Source: Nitrospira sp.
Lineage (GTDB): Bacteria > Nitrospirota > Nitrospiria > Nitrospirales > Nitrospiraceae
Length of the DNA stretch: 64,000 bases
Direction: 5' to 3'
Assembly: GCA_018242685.1 (NCBI GenBank)
Contig: JAFEBM010000018.1
Location: 62,001 to 126,000, forward strand
In this document: piece by piece, positions 18,119 through 27,306 of the stretch
How positions within the stretch are numbered: the first letter of the stretch is position 1
Layout of the letters: every line of letters starts with the position of its first letter
Notes under the pieces: generated by a model
The model's database searches: none
Seen by the model: the letters and a program-made list of their open reading frames with translations, nothing else
What the model was told of the DNA's origin: nothing
Translations under genes and position numbers: made by a program

Positions 18119-20563
18119 TCAGACTTGCTCCGCGATCACATCCAGCTCGCCGTCGATCTTAAGCACATGGACGTCTACTGTGCCATCCTGAGTCCGTTCG
18201 TATCGAAGGTCCACTTGCGCCTGCCCCACCTTCATTCCTTGAATGTGCAGTTCATCAACGGAGCCGGGTAACGTCGGACGAACGATTCGGAGCCGACGAT
18301 CGAACGCTTCGGGAACCAAGCCCAACACCGCCTCAATCAGGTAGGGAACGGCTCCTGCCGCCCAGGCCTGCGGCGGGTTGGCGGCGGCATACGGGACCGG
18401 CACCTCGTACTCGCTGCGGCTGAACCCTGCGAACAGCTCGGGTAGCCGATAGGATTTGAAATGCATGGCTGCTTCCAACAGCCCGTCGAACACCCGACAG
18501 GCTGCCTGATCGTAGCCGTAACGCCTGAATCCCATCGCGATCAAAGAATTATCGTGTGGCCACACGCTGCCGATGTGATAGCCCAGCGGGTTGTAGGCCT
18601 GCTCTCTCTGCGAGAGTGTGCGGATCCCCCAGCCGCTGAACATCTCATCGGCCATGAGTCGATCCACCGTACGTTTCGCCTTGCTTTCCTCCACGATTCC
18701 GCTCCAGAGGGCCTGTCCCGGGTTCGATGAGATCACGACTGCGGGCCGCCCGTCTCCTTGCAACGCCATGGCATAGAATCCGCGCTCTGCTACCCAAAAG
18801 TCCCTGTTGAACCGAGCACGGAGGTCAGAGGCTTCTCGTCGAAGCCGGGCAGCGCGTGTCACGTCGCGGGCGCGCTCGTATAATTGCGCAACCGCAAGCT
18901 TGGCTCTGTAGACATAACCTTGCACCTCAACAAGTGCGATGGGTGGAGCGGCGAGGCTGTCGTCGGCGTTGACGATCGCGTCCCAGGAATCCTTCCAGCC
19001 CTGATTATCTAATGGCTGTTCCGACCGGCTCATATACGCGAGATACCCGTGACCATATCGATGCGCGGCGGTCTCAAGCCATACGAGCGCCCGGTCAACG
19101 GAGTCTTGCAACTCGTGAAACAGGTCCAGGCTGCCGGTCCAGGCGGCGTGTTGTCCGATCAGAATGAGAAGCAACGGTGTCGCATCGATCGATCCGTAGT
19201 AAGGGATCTGTGGAATGAGGCCGAGACGAGCCATCTCTCCCATGCGTAGTTCGTGGAGGATCTTGCCAGGCTCTTCATCCCGCCATGAATCTTCCTGACG
19301 TCCCTGATACTTCGCCAACAGACGCAATGTCTGCTCAGCCATGCTCGAATCGTAGGCGAGAGTCTGTAACGCAGCGATCAGACTATCCCTTCCGAACAAG
19401 GTCGCGAACCAGGGCGTGCCGGCGGCAAAGAACGTGAGGTGGTCTATCTGGCTCCGCAGCAGTCCAAGATTGACGAATGAACGCGCGATGACTTTGTTCA
19501 ACACCAGATCGTCGCTGACAATCCGCGGGAGCGCGTCGAACCAGACCGCTGAGGCCTGGGGCATGTCGGAGTCCACCTTCTCCGGAAACGGCGACCGTCG
19601 CACGCTTGCTTGTACTTCAGGTGGGTCTCGAGATTCCGTCAAGCGGAGTGACACACGCAAGTCCGTACTTTCCTTCGGCTCAAGCGTGATCGGAATGTGT
19701 GCGGTCTGAGCGCCTGTCACTTCTACGGATGGTGAAAACTGGATGCTCAGACTTCGATAGAACCCATCTTTGCCTTCATACAAAAAACCCAGCACGCCGT
19801 TCCGCCATGTAGGTGGATGTAGAACTCCCAGTGTCCGCGACAGCGCGTCACGCACGGCATAGATATCTTCGAAAGCAGCTCGAAAGGAGAATGAAAGCAG
19901 AAATTCTGCTCGTTGTCGCCCGAAGTTCTTGATGAAGAACTGGTCATGCAGGGCTGGTTGCGCGTCATCGACGACACGCCGCCATTCAATTCCAATTGCG
20001 TCCGTGGAGAGGACTTCGCCGTCGGACGACCTGATTCGGGGATTCGTCAATTCGAACTTTGCAAGAAAGGGGTGCGCAGCCGTACCGCTCAGGGCGATCG
20101 GAAGCTTGCCGGCCACCCGAACGACGTATCCGCTGAGAAACCGACAATCATGATAATAGAGGCCGTACCCGTGTCCACCGGTCAGTGGCACCATGCCGTC
20201 CGTGTCCGCGACAAAGCACACGTTGCCGTTCTTGATGACTACGGCGTTGGCTAAGCTGCTCCCGATACGGAACTCATCGAGATCCGACGACCGGCGGTCT
20301 CGATCATCGGACGGCTGGAGGAGTGAATCCTTGGCTGGAGCTATGGAGGGGAAGGCGATCGAGAGCGGGACGGCGATCAGCGAAGAAAGGCGAAGAAACT
20401 GTCGGCGTGAGATTGCAGACATCCCTTTGCACGTCTGAACGGACATCTTTGAGGAGCTTCGTCCATCCCACGACGGTTCAGGATCTTTCGCTCTTCTGAT
20501 GTGGAAGTCGCCGTCGTTCTGATCGAAACTCCTTCGCTCAGGGCTGTTAGGTGTTCGTGCCAT
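18119..20563 (-). CDS. Glycogen debranching enzyme family protein (amylo-alpha-1,6-glucosidase) with Tat-type leader
   Basis: Up to 814 residues; the true start is unclear (20563, or 20446 and 20422, which place the twin-arginine motif close to the N-terminus). After the leader comes an N-terminal beta-sandwich domain of the GDE_N type (VIKNGNVCFVADTDGMVPL, GLYYHDCRFLSGY). It is followed by an (alpha/alpha)6 catalytic domain with TLFGRDSLIAALQTLAYD, PYYGSIDATPLLLIL, LDNQGWKDSWDAIVNADD and GSVWPHDNSLIAMGF, which match amylo-alpha-1,6-glucosidase proteins. The motif SRRQFLRLSS plus hydrophobic run and APA suggests export through Tat, odd for an enzyme of intracellular glycogen. No glycogen genes adjoin it. 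Confidence 0.75.
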   Translation of the reverse strand: MARTPNSPERRSFDQNDGDFHIRRAKDPEPSWDGRSSSKMSVQTCKGMSAISRRQFLRLSSLIAVPLSIAFPSIAPAKDSLLQPSDDRDRRSSDLDEFRIGSSLANAVVIKNGNVCFVADTDGMVPLTGGHGYGLYYHDCRFLSGYVVRVAGKLPIALSGTAAHPFLAKFELTNPRIRSSDGEVLSTDAIGIEWRRVVDDAQPALHDQFFIKNFGRQRAEFLLSFSFRAAFEDIYAVRDALSRTLGVLHPPTWRNGVLGFLYEGKDGFYRSLSIQFSPSVEVTGAQTAHIPITLEPKESTDLRVSLRLTESRDPPEVQASVRRSPFPEKVDSDMPQASAVWFDALPRIVSDDLVLNKVIARSFVNLGLLRSQIDHLTFFAAGTPWFATLFGRDSLIAALQTLAYDSSMAEQTLRLLAKYQGRQEDSWRDEEPGKILHELRMGEMARLGLIPQIPYYGSIDATPLLLILIGQHAAWTGSLDLFHELQDSVDRALVWLETAAHRYGHGYLAYMSRSEQPLDNQGWKDSWDAIVNADDSLAAPPIALVEVQGYVYRAKLAVAQLYERARDVTRAARLRREASDLRARFNRDFWVAERGFYAMALQGDGRPAVVISSNPGQALWSGIVEESKAKRTVDRLMADEMFSGWGIRTLSQREQAYNPLGYHIGSVWPHDNSLIAMGFRRYGYDQAACRVFDGLLEAAMHFKSYRLPELFAGFSRSEYEVPVPYAAANPPQAWAAGAVPYLIEAVLGLVPEAFDRRLRIVRPTLPGSVDELHIQGMKVGQAQVDLRYERTQDGTVDVHVLKIDGELDVIAEQV

Positions 20564-20739
20564 GCCCCTTGCCGGTTGTTGACCTGTCGATCCGCGCTAA
20601 CTCATCCTCGAAACAGAGTACGAATCTCATGGTCTGTCAAATAAGTGAAACATACGTGCGTTCGACCAAGCTGTCCACTGGTAAAGCCCCTACAGTTGAG
20701 AGAGTGCTCTCCACGCGCTGCCGGAGCAAGGAGAATGCG

Positions 20740-20994
20740 CTACCCGTATTTCAGCTTCATGAGAAGAATCGCCCCGGCCAGGATCAGGGTGACCAGGTTG
20801 GCAAGAATCACGGGGAGCGAATTGATGAGAAGTCCATAGATGAGCCACAAGAGGACGCCGGTGCAAAAAATGAGGAACATTAGGAGGGAGACATCTTTCG
20901 CGGACTTCGTTTTCCAGGTTTTTGTCAATTGAGGGATGAAGGCGATCGTGGTGAGACATCCCGCAATTAACCCGATAACAGTCGCGCCGTCCAT
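20740..20994 (-). CDS. SemiSWEET-type sugar transporter (PQ-loop)
   Basis: 84 residues from the ATG at 20994 (87 from 21003). Three transmembrane helices in a single MtN3/PQ-loop unit: the first helix with IAGCLTTIAFIPQLTKTWKTKSAKDVS carries the PQ motif, then SLLMFLIFCTGVLLWLIYGLL, then PVILANLVTLILAGAILL. SemiSWEETs work as dimers and pass sugars such as sucrose or glucose down a gradient. Length is typical. It lies beside the debranching enzyme on the same strand, about 180 bases upstream, so the two could cooperate in glucan or sugar handling; that is inferred from position only. Confidence 0.85.
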   Translation of the reverse strand: MDGATVIGLIAGCLTTIAFIPQLTKTWKTKSAKDVSLLMFLIFCTGVLLWLIYGLLINSLPVILANLVTLILAGAILLMKLKYG

Positions 20995-21244
20995 CGTGAG
21001 CATTGTAGCAGGGCTGTAGGTATGGATCAGGATAAAGTATGAGGGAAAGCGTATGGTTCTGCGAGAGTTCAACTGCGCCAACTCTCCTCGTGGAGATATA
21101 TCGCCGGACATCGGCCGAAGATCAAGGTGATGCTGCCTTTGAGCTACCTTCTTGGTCAGCGACGGGGAATTCAGCGCCTTGTCTTTTACTTTCCGATCTA
21201 GGTAAGATCCTGTCATTCAGAGCTATTTGCTCGTGGGAGGTGGT

Positions 21245-22225
21245 GTGTCACGAGAACTCTCGCTCGCGGAAGTCTTTCAACTTGGCTATTACTGGGAGAC
21301 CAAAATCCTCCTGACGGCCGTGAAGCTGGACGTGTTTTCCGCAATCGATGAAAGACCGAAGGCAGTCCAGGACATCGCAGGTCGAATTCAGGCCGATGAG
21401 CCGACCTTGGCGCTCCTCTTGAACGCCCTCGTCGCAATGAAGTTGTTGACGAAAGAAGGCGACTTGTATGGCAATTCTTCAGCGTCCCTGAAGCATCTCG
21501 TCCGGCATTCGGCTCAGTACGTCGGCCATCTGCTCCTTTTACACGACGCGGAATGGAACAATTGGGGACAATTGGAAGAAACGATTCGAACAGGGCGACG
21601 GGCGGTCGATCGGCATGTTTTTGAGACCGATCCGGAGCTTGGAAGCAACGTCTTAGCGGTCCTTCATCGTATCGGTCAGCAAAGCGGACCTGATTTTGCC
21701 AAACGATTGAAACTAACGGGATCGGAGCGGTTGCTGGATCTAGGCGGCGGGGCTGGTACGAATGCCATTGCGTTTTGCCAGGTGTATTCTGAATTGCGCG
21801 CGACGGTCCTTGATCTCCCTGCCACGTTGAAGTTGACGGAAAAAACGATCAAGGATGCAGGATTGGAATCGCGCATCACGCTGTATCCTGGTGATTTCAA
21901 TAGAGACCAGCTCGGGGGGCCATACGATGTAGTCCTGATGTCGGACATTCTTCATTATCAAACGTTCCAGATGAATCAGGATCTGGTCAAAAAAGCTTTT
22001 GAATCGCTGGCGCCGGGAGGACGATTGATCGTGAAAGATCGCTTCCTGGACGAAGCCGGTACCGGTCCGGCTTGGACCACGGCGTTCACGATCCATATTC
22101 TTGTGAATACGCAGCACGGCAGTTGTTACAAATGCCGTGATGCAATGCAATGGTTGACCCAGTCGGGATTTGGCTCTGTCGTAGAATTGGAGAAGACGGC
22201 TGTTGTTCAGGGTGTGAAGCCGTAA
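21245..22225 (+). CDS. SAM-dependent O-methyltransferase (family 2 type)
   Basis: 326 residues from the GTG at 21245, with GGGAGG 4 bases upstream. N-terminal winged-helix dimerisation domain (LGYYWETKILLTAVKLDVFSAIDE), then a Rossmann SAM domain: motif I LLDLGGGAGTNAIAFC (about residues 160-175), motif II TVLDLPATL, motif III YDVVLMSDILHYQ and SLAPGGRLIVKDRFLDE. This matches the acetylserotonin/caffeate-type O-methyltransferases. The catalytic His-Glu pair of plant enzymes is not evident; the substrate is unknown. The C-terminus has HGSCYKCRDAM, two Cys of unknown meaning. Stands between a divergent SemiSWEET and the respiratory block. Confidence 0.8.
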   Translation: MSRELSLAEVFQLGYYWETKILLTAVKLDVFSAIDERPKAVQDIAGRIQADEPTLALLLNALVAMKLLTKEGDLYGNSSASLKHLVRHSAQYVGHLLLLHDAEWNNWGQLEETIRTGRRAVDRHVFETDPELGSNVLAVLHRIGQQSGPDFAKRLKLTGSERLLDLGGGAGTNAIAFCQVYSELRATVLDLPATLKLTEKTIKDAGLESRITLYPGDFNRDQLGGPYDVVLMSDILHYQTFQMNQDLVKKAFESLAPGGRLIVKDRFLDEAGTGPAWTTAFTIHILVNTQHGSCYKCRDAMQWLTQSGFGSVVELEKTAVVQGVKP

Positions 22226-22343
22226 CCTGCCAGTTGTCATACGCCAGTCGTGGGGGAACCCTAATCCGCACACGAGTTGATCGGGTTTTCCGTTTAACGA
22301 ATGACCCTTGACGGATGGCGGGAGTGTCTTTGGTGGAGTAGCA

Positions 22344-23057
22344 ATGGATTGGTTACGCGAGCCGGGATTCTTCGGAACCCATGCCACGACAGGAGCGGAC
22401 TTAAGCCAGCTGATGGCGACGCTCTTCACCAGCCTCTTCATCCTGGGATGGGTCCAAGCTCGCAAGCGAAACGCCGATGCCCATCATTGGTTGATGTTCG
22501 GGGGAATGATGTCGATGCTCAGCTTCTTCATCGTCTATTATCTCTTCCGACAACTCGGCGTATTGGCCGTGGAGGGGAAAGAGGGATTCGGCGGCTCTCA
22601 ATCGCTGTATGATTACGTGTTTATTCCGGTGCTCACGCTCCATATCCTTCTTGTCATCATCGGCTTGATCATGGCGGTGTACATGATTGTATTGGGTTTT
22701 CGCGCTCAACAGTTTGTTGACGGGGTGCGGTCCCTCCGGGAGTCGCGGTTGCTGACGACGTGGAAGAAGATCGGGCTCATCTTCAGCGGAATTGGCGTGG
22801 TGGTGCTCGGGTTGTTTTTTTCGCGTGTGGCGACCGTCGGTTTTTCAATGCGAAAGTTGGAGGTGTATCTCGTATTTCTTCTGATAGTCGCATTCGTGTT
22901 TGCGATCGAGATGACGATTCAGCGGATCTGGCCTGATGGCGCGCAGCGGCATCGTGCACTCGGCCGATTTACGATGGTCATTTACTGTGTCTTGTTTGTC
23001 ACGGGGAGCTTTACCTACACGATGCTGTATATCCTCTATCCAGGGAAGATTGGGTAA
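22344..23057 (+). CDS. DUF420 family membrane protein
   Basis: 237 residues from the ATG at 22344, preceded by TGGAG at a good distance; an ATG at 22308 would add 12 residues without a site. About six transmembrane helices, including ATLFTSLFILGWVQARKRNADAHHWLMFGGM, typical of DUF420 (COG2322, YozB/CtaM-like), where conserved His residues in the helices (HHWLMF, LTLHILLVIIG) suggest heme binding. Relatives assist maturation of heme-copper oxidases. Its position at the head of a block with bd-like oxidases agrees with a role in oxidase assembly. Function here is inferred. Confidence 0.78.
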   Translation: MDWLREPGFFGTHATTGADLSQLMATLFTSLFILGWVQARKRNADAHHWLMFGGMMSMLSFFIVYYLFRQLGVLAVEGKEGFGGSQSLYDYVFIPVLTLHILLVIIGLIMAVYMIVLGFRAQQFVDGVRSLRESRLLTTWKKIGLIFSGIGVVVLGLFFSRVATVGFSMRKLEVYLVFLLIVAFVFAIEMTIQRIWPDGAQRHRALGRFTMVIYCVLFVTGSFTYTMLYILYPGKIG

Positions 23058-23066
23058 ACTGTTGAG

Positions 23067-23561
23067 ATGCTGACTTGCGGCTGTGGGCGATGGATGCATA
23101 CGGAGGGGATTGAAGAGCGTGACGGCGAACGTGGCGCCCTTCAGTGGTTCATCCGGTCAGAATGCAAAGGCTGTGGCCTGAAAGTCGGCGTCGATGTGCC
23201 GGAGGGGCAGACACAGGGACTTGTCGATCGATTGATGTGGACTGATGAGGCATTGCACCGGCTGGATCGCATGCCGCCCTATATCGCAACGCTTGTTGAG
23301 AAAGATGTGGAGCAAGATGTTCGTCAGCGTGGTTCATCGGTGGTCACATACGATACGGTGTTGTGTCCAAGAATCGGAGAGCGAATTGAATGGGCGCCTG
23401 AGGCGGAGCGGCGGTTGGAACGAGTGCCGGCTCCGGTTCGCGCCATGGCGCGAATCGAACTTGAGCGCACGGCTGCGGATCGTGGATTGTCTCGTATTAC
23501 CGTGTCTCTGATGGAAGAAGTGAAGGCGAAGTACTTTGGAATGGGTGCTTCAAAACAGTAA
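23067..23561 (+). CDS. Protein with two tandem PCP_red domains
   Basis: 164 residues, starting 9 bases after the previous stop. The N-terminal 40 residues contain CGCGRW and CKGCG pairs, a possible small metal-binding ribbon. Residues 57-100 and 108-155 each match the PCP_red helical motif (W..EA..RL.R.P...R......E......G...) that forms the C-terminus of light-independent protochlorophyllide reductase subunit B (for example WAPEAERRLERVPAPVRAMA). Nitrospira does not make chlorophyll, so this domain must serve another function, plausibly in protein-protein or tetrapyrrole binding near the oxidase. Cytoplasmic; no signal peptide. Confidence 0.7.
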   Translation: MLTCGCGRWMHTEGIEERDGERGALQWFIRSECKGCGLKVGVDVPEGQTQGLVDRLMWTDEALHRLDRMPPYIATLVEKDVEQDVRQRGSSVVTYDTVLCPRIGERIEWAPEAERRLERVPAPVRAMARIELERTAADRGLSRITVSLMEEVKAKYFGMGASKQ

Positions 23562-23565
23562 CGAG

Positions 23566-23653
23566 TGCTGAGGACTGAGTGCTGAGAAGGAGGGAAGAAA
23601 TGAAACGAATTATTTTTCCGGCTCAGTCCTCAGTCCTGCTGCCTCAGTCCTGA
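23566..23653. repeat. CTGAGGACT-type inverted/direct repeats
   Basis: A short intergenic stretch built of AGGACTGAG-like units (23571-23579) and their reverse complement CTCAGTCCT, the latter occurring at 23622-23630 and again near 23644-23652. The arms could fold into a long stem of about 9 bp. It looks like a low-complexity intergenic repeat rather than a coding or promoter element; the sequence type is commonly seen between genes in high-GC environmental genomes. Confidence 0.5.
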
Positions 23654-23658
23654 ATATC

Positions 23659-24714
23659 ATGTTGCATCGAATGGCCTTGCGGGTTCTTCCGAGTTTGAGT
23701 TTGGCGGTCACGGAAGAGACCGTGCGCAAGAAGAAACGGATCGTGATGGTTGTCCCCGGACTGGTCGCGTTCGGGGTGTATCGTCTCGTCAAGCATCTCG
23801 TTCCGATCGCAGACCCCCTTGTCTTGTTGACGGTCAGTAGTCTGGTGGCAACGGTCACCTCGGTCCTGGCCTATCGGATTGGCCGATCTGTCCCATGGTC
23901 CGTCATTGTCCGCGAAGATGGAGCGCGTCTCCTGAGCTGGATTGCCGGATGGATCGGAGCCGTGTACGGCATTCAGCTCTCGTTGTTGGTACTGACCCTG
24001 TTATGGATCATGAATTACGATTATCTCCAACATCCTGATGGGCCGGCGATGATGGCGATCATCATCTCATGCACGGCTGTCGCGCGCGATGCGTTTGAGA
24101 TCGGACATGTGCGTAAACTCTCACTGTTAGGACGGCCATTTCTCACGTTTCCTGACGGCGAGCAACTTCGTGCCTTGGTGCAGCGGAGAGCCGGGCAATT
24201 GGGACCCTGGGTCGTGGTCGGTCTTGGCATGGGTGCGGGTGCATCGTTGTCAGGGATAGGCATCGCGGATGTTCAGGGAGCCGCGTTGGCTCAACTATTG
24301 AGTGTGACGGTCTCTGGCGGCGGCCTGGCCCTCTGTGCGTATTTTGGCGGACTCTATCCATCTCTGTCGTGGGTCCATACGCTCCGTCAGACCGCGCCGA
24401 GTGAGTTGCTGAAATATTGGTGGTGGCCTGGGATGGCCTTTGCCTCGACCTATTATCTCGTGACGATGGGACTGTTGCTGTTTGTCGTGAGACAGCCGAC
24501 GATGACGCCGGGTTCAGCCGCCGTGATGGGCGCGTTGGTGACGGCGCTGATGGGTGTGTACGGGTACTATCTGGGCGATCGCCGTCATGTGGAGGATGGA
24601 CAGGCTCCACAGCTGTCGAATGGAATGCTACGTTGCCCGTTTGTCATGGGAATTCTTGGAAAGACGGTCAGGGCTGAGGAAATGGTGCTCGGCAAGACCG
24701 GAACAAAGGGGTAG
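23659..24714 (+). CDS. Multi-pass membrane protein of unknown function
   Basis: 351 residues with about seven to eight hydrophobic helices, for example LVAFGVYRLVKHLVPI, LSWIAGWIGAVYGIQLSLLVLTLLW, VVVGLGMGAGASLSGIG and MAFASTYYLVTMGLLLFVV. I do not recognise a family and see no ligand motifs beyond scattered His. It ends 4 bases before the bd-like oxidase gene, so it is probably cotranscribed and may be an assembly or accessory membrane protein for it. The start at 23659 lacks a ribosome site; ATG 23671 is an alternative. Confidence 0.6.
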   Translation: MLHRMALRVLPSLSLAVTEETVRKKKRIVMVVPGLVAFGVYRLVKHLVPIADPLVLLTVSSLVATVTSVLAYRIGRSVPWSVIVREDGARLLSWIAGWIGAVYGIQLSLLVLTLLWIMNYDYLQHPDGPAMMAIIISCTAVARDAFEIGHVRKLSLLGRPFLTFPDGEQLRALVQRRAGQLGPWVVVGLGMGAGASLSGIGIADVQGAALAQLLSVTVSGGGLALCAYFGGLYPSLSWVHTLRQTAPSELLKYWWWPGMAFASTYYLVTMGLLLFVVRQPTMTPGSAAVMGALVTALMGVYGYYLGDRRHVEDGQAPQLSNGMLRCPFVMGILGKTVRAEEMVLGKTGTKG

Positions 24715-24718
24715 GTGT

Positions 24719-26593
24719 ATGGGGCAAGGATTCAGGTTGAAGCGTTCTATGATCAGTATTGCGATCTGCATCGCGATGGTCGCGATCGCCATTGGATGCG
24801 GGTGGAATGGACCGGATTTCTCATTTGCAGAATCATCGACCGATATGTACTTCGGCACTGAGGGGACTCCGCAGGGACCTGCGGCTCCCACCCCTCATGA
24901 AACAGTCTATCCGCGCGTCGGCTCGTTAGACAGTCGGCTGCTGGTGTGGTTTGTCACGCAGCAGCATACCTATTTCGGCGGATTCGTCCTCGCGCTTCCC
25001 TTATTTTGCGCGTTGCTCGAGTTCCTTGGGTTAATCACCAAGAAGCCGGCGTTGGCGCTCCGCTACGATGGTCTGGCAAGGGACCTCGCGAAGGTGGCGG
25101 TCTTGGCGCTGTCGGTCACGGCGCTCATCGGCGGCGCGATGTTGACGATGTTCATCACGCTGTACCCCAGTTTCATGACCTATATGGGCGGGACGTTTAA
25201 GGGCTTCATGCCGGTCTACGCCGCCGTGTTCCTTGGAGAGACGTTGCTGCTGATCGTCTATTACTACGGCTGGAATCGGATGACTGACCGGGGCATGAAG
25301 TGGATCCACGCCGCGATCGGCATTCTGACGAACATTGTGGGGACCCTGTTACTGGTGATGGTGAACGCCTGGTCAGCCTTCATGATGGCGCCTGCGGGAG
25401 TGGATGCGCAGGGGCGATTCTTGGGAAATGCCTGGCATTTGCTGCACTCTGCGCTCTGGAACCCTCTGAACGTCCATCGCTTCCTGGCAGATATCATGTC
25501 CGGTGGGGCGGTAGTGTTAGCCTATGCCTGTTATCGATTTTTTACGAGCAAGACCGACGAGGAGCGAGCCTATTTCGATTGGGTCGGATATGTCTTCCTG
25601 TTTGTCACGGTCTGCGCGCTCCTCCCCATGCCCATTGCCGGCTACTGGCTGATGAAGTCGGTGTTCATGTTTCGCCAGACTATGGGTGTGACGATGATGG
25701 GAGGATTGCTCACGTGGCTGTTCGTGGTCCAGGCACTCTTGATCGGTGTTTTATTCCTGGGGATCAACTACTACCTCTGGCAGAGTATGGCTCGAATCAA
25801 AGGGGGCGAGCGCTATCAGCCCTACTATCAGCTCTTATTGGGCGTGTTGATGCTGGCGCTCTTTATTTGGCTGACACCGCACACCTTGTTGACGTCTGCC
25901 AGTGAAGTGAAGGCGATGGGAGGCGCCCAGCATCCCGTCATCGGCAACTACGGAGTCATGTCGGCCAAAAATGGCGCCGTCAACATCTTGATTCTCGTCA
26001 CGGCTCTCAGCTTTTTGTACTATCGCCGAGCCAATCGAACTATGACCATCTCATGGGTCAGGACTGGAAACATGCTTATCACGGTACTGTATGTGGTAGG
26101 TGCATTGAATATAGTCTGGCTGTCCGTCTACGGGTTTTATTTGCCGGCGAAGATCCGTGTTGGGCTTTCCTTTCCTCAAGCCGTCACGACGCTCACAGTG
26201 ATCGTGGTCGGTGTAGTGCTCAATCGCCTCATGCTGAGAGGAGCGGTGGTGCATGGCCCGATTCAGTGGGGGAAAATTCCGCTGCGCGGCATGGTCGGAT
26301 TGTTCGGGTTAGCGGCATCCTTTAGTTGGGTGATGGGGTTGATGGGGTACATTCGTTCGTCGGGGCGCTTGTCTTGGCATGTCAGTGAAGTGATGGCCGA
26401 CGTCTCGCCATGGGCCTTCACCCCAGACCTCCAATTTGCCACGAAAATGGTGACGCTGAACATGGTGGTATTTTGGACGGCGGTGCTTGCTTTGTTCTGG
26501 ATGTGCCAGCGTGGACAGCAGCCGGTGATGGATGAAGAATTCCGAGAGAAACAGGTTCCACTGCTCGCGCCGGTTCCATCACAAGAAACATAG
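24719..26593 (+). CDS. Cytochrome bd-like oxidase subunit (CydA-related), first paralogue
   Basis: 624 residues from the ATG at 24719; longer in-frame starts would overlap the previous gene. After a signal-like segment and an extracytoplasmic stretch come about 13-14 transmembrane helices. The order of conserved blocks follows CydA: QQHTYFGGFVLALPLF (His in helix 1), AWHLLHSALWNPLNVHRFLAD (multiple His; one aligns with the high-spin heme ligand region), FRQTMGVTMMGGLLTW, GAQHPVIGNYGVMSAKNGAVN. The quinol-loop motif GRQPW of E. coli CydA is not seen. Such bd-like proteins are known from Nitrospira and have been proposed as its terminal oxidase. A close paralogue begins at 30152. Confidence 0.78.
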   Translation: MGQGFRLKRSMISIAICIAMVAIAIGCGWNGPDFSFAESSTDMYFGTEGTPQGPAAPTPHETVYPRVGSLDSRLLVWFVTQQHTYFGGFVLALPLFCALLEFLGLITKKPALALRYDGLARDLAKVAVLALSVTALIGGAMLTMFITLYPSFMTYMGGTFKGFMPVYAAVFLGETLLLIVYYYGWNRMTDRGMKWIHAAIGILTNIVGTLLLVMVNAWSAFMMAPAGVDAQGRFLGNAWHLLHSALWNPLNVHRFLADIMSGGAVVLAYACYRFFTSKTDEERAYFDWVGYVFLFVTVCALLPMPIAGYWLMKSVFMFRQTMGVTMMGGLLTWLFVVQALLIGVLFLGINYYLWQSMARIKGGERYQPYYQLLLGVLMLALFIWLTPHTLLTSASEVKAMGGAQHPVIGNYGVMSAKNGAVNILILVTALSFLYYRRANRTMTISWVRTGNMLITVLYVVGALNIVWLSVYGFYLPAKIRVGLSFPQAVTTLTVIVVGVVLNRLMLRGAVVHGPIQWGKIPLRGMVGLFGLAASFSWVMGLMGYIRSSGRLSWHVSEVMADVSPWAFTPDLQFATKMVTLNMVVFWTAVLALFWMCQRGQQPVMDEEFREKQVPLLAPVPSQET

Positions 26594-26600
26594 AAAGGGA

Positions 26601-27263
26601 ATGAAGGACATGAAGCGTCGGGTTCTGCGTTGTGCGGCAGTTGTTCTCAGCATGGCGATGAGCATTGTTCTGTGGCAACCATCCGTGTTTGCCCAAGGGC
26701 AGCCATTAGTCCTGGAAGACTTTCAAGCGAAGGAAGCGGATGGATTTCCTTCGCAGTGGGATCACGAAAATCAGCGAAGTCAATCGAAAGGCCGCGAAGC
26801 CTATAAGGTGCAGTCCGAGAACGGACTTAATTTTTTGTCGGCAAAGGATGCGGGCCAGCGGATCAAGAAGAAAAAAATCGACTGGGATCCCAAAGCCTAT
26901 CCCATTTTGACCTGGCGCTGGCGTCTCAACAAGGCAACGACCGGGACCGAGCCGATTGCCGCAGTCTATGCATCGCTGGACACCGACCTCCTCTTTATCC
27001 CTGTATTCACGAAATATGTGTGGAGTGGGTCGAAGCCGGACGGTACCTTGACGGAAGGCGGTATGTTTAGCGGCTCCGAGATCGTCGTGCAGACTGGGTT
27101 AAAGGAAGTCGGGCAGTGGTTTGAGGAGCGGGTGAATGTGTATGAGGACTTCAAGCGAATTCATCAGCATGAGCCGGCGGAGAAGGCATGGGGGATCTCC
27201 ATTATCGCGGCGCCTGGTGTTGAAATCGATTTTGGCCCGCTGATCGCGACTCCCATCAAGTAG
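26601..27263 (+). CDS. Periplasmic DUF3047 domain protein
   Basis: 220 residues from the ATG at 26601; ATG 26610 is equally plausible. A Sec signal peptide ends near VFAQG. The mature part shows the DUF3047 pattern: PLVLEDFQAKEADGFPSQW, SAKDAGQRI, YPILTWRWRLNK, DTDLLFIPVFTKYVWS, and a C-terminal EVDFGP-like ending (GVEIDFGPL). These beta-sandwich proteins are widespread in Nitrospira and other proteobacterial-type genomes, but their role is unknown. It follows the bd-like oxidase by 7 bases and is likely in the same transcript. Confidence 0.72.
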   Translation: MKDMKRRVLRCAAVVLSMAMSIVLWQPSVFAQGQPLVLEDFQAKEADGFPSQWDHENQRSQSKGREAYKVQSENGLNFLSAKDAGQRIKKKKIDWDPKAYPILTWRWRLNKATTGTEPIAAVYASLDTDLLFIPVFTKYVWSGSKPDGTLTEGGMFSGSEIVVQTGLKEVGQWFEERVNVYEDFKRIHQHEPAEKAWGISIIAAPGVEIDFGPLIATPIK

Positions 27264-27306
27264 GGAGGTGCCTTTTTCCACTCTGCCTATGTAAGGGACT
27301 AGTGGG

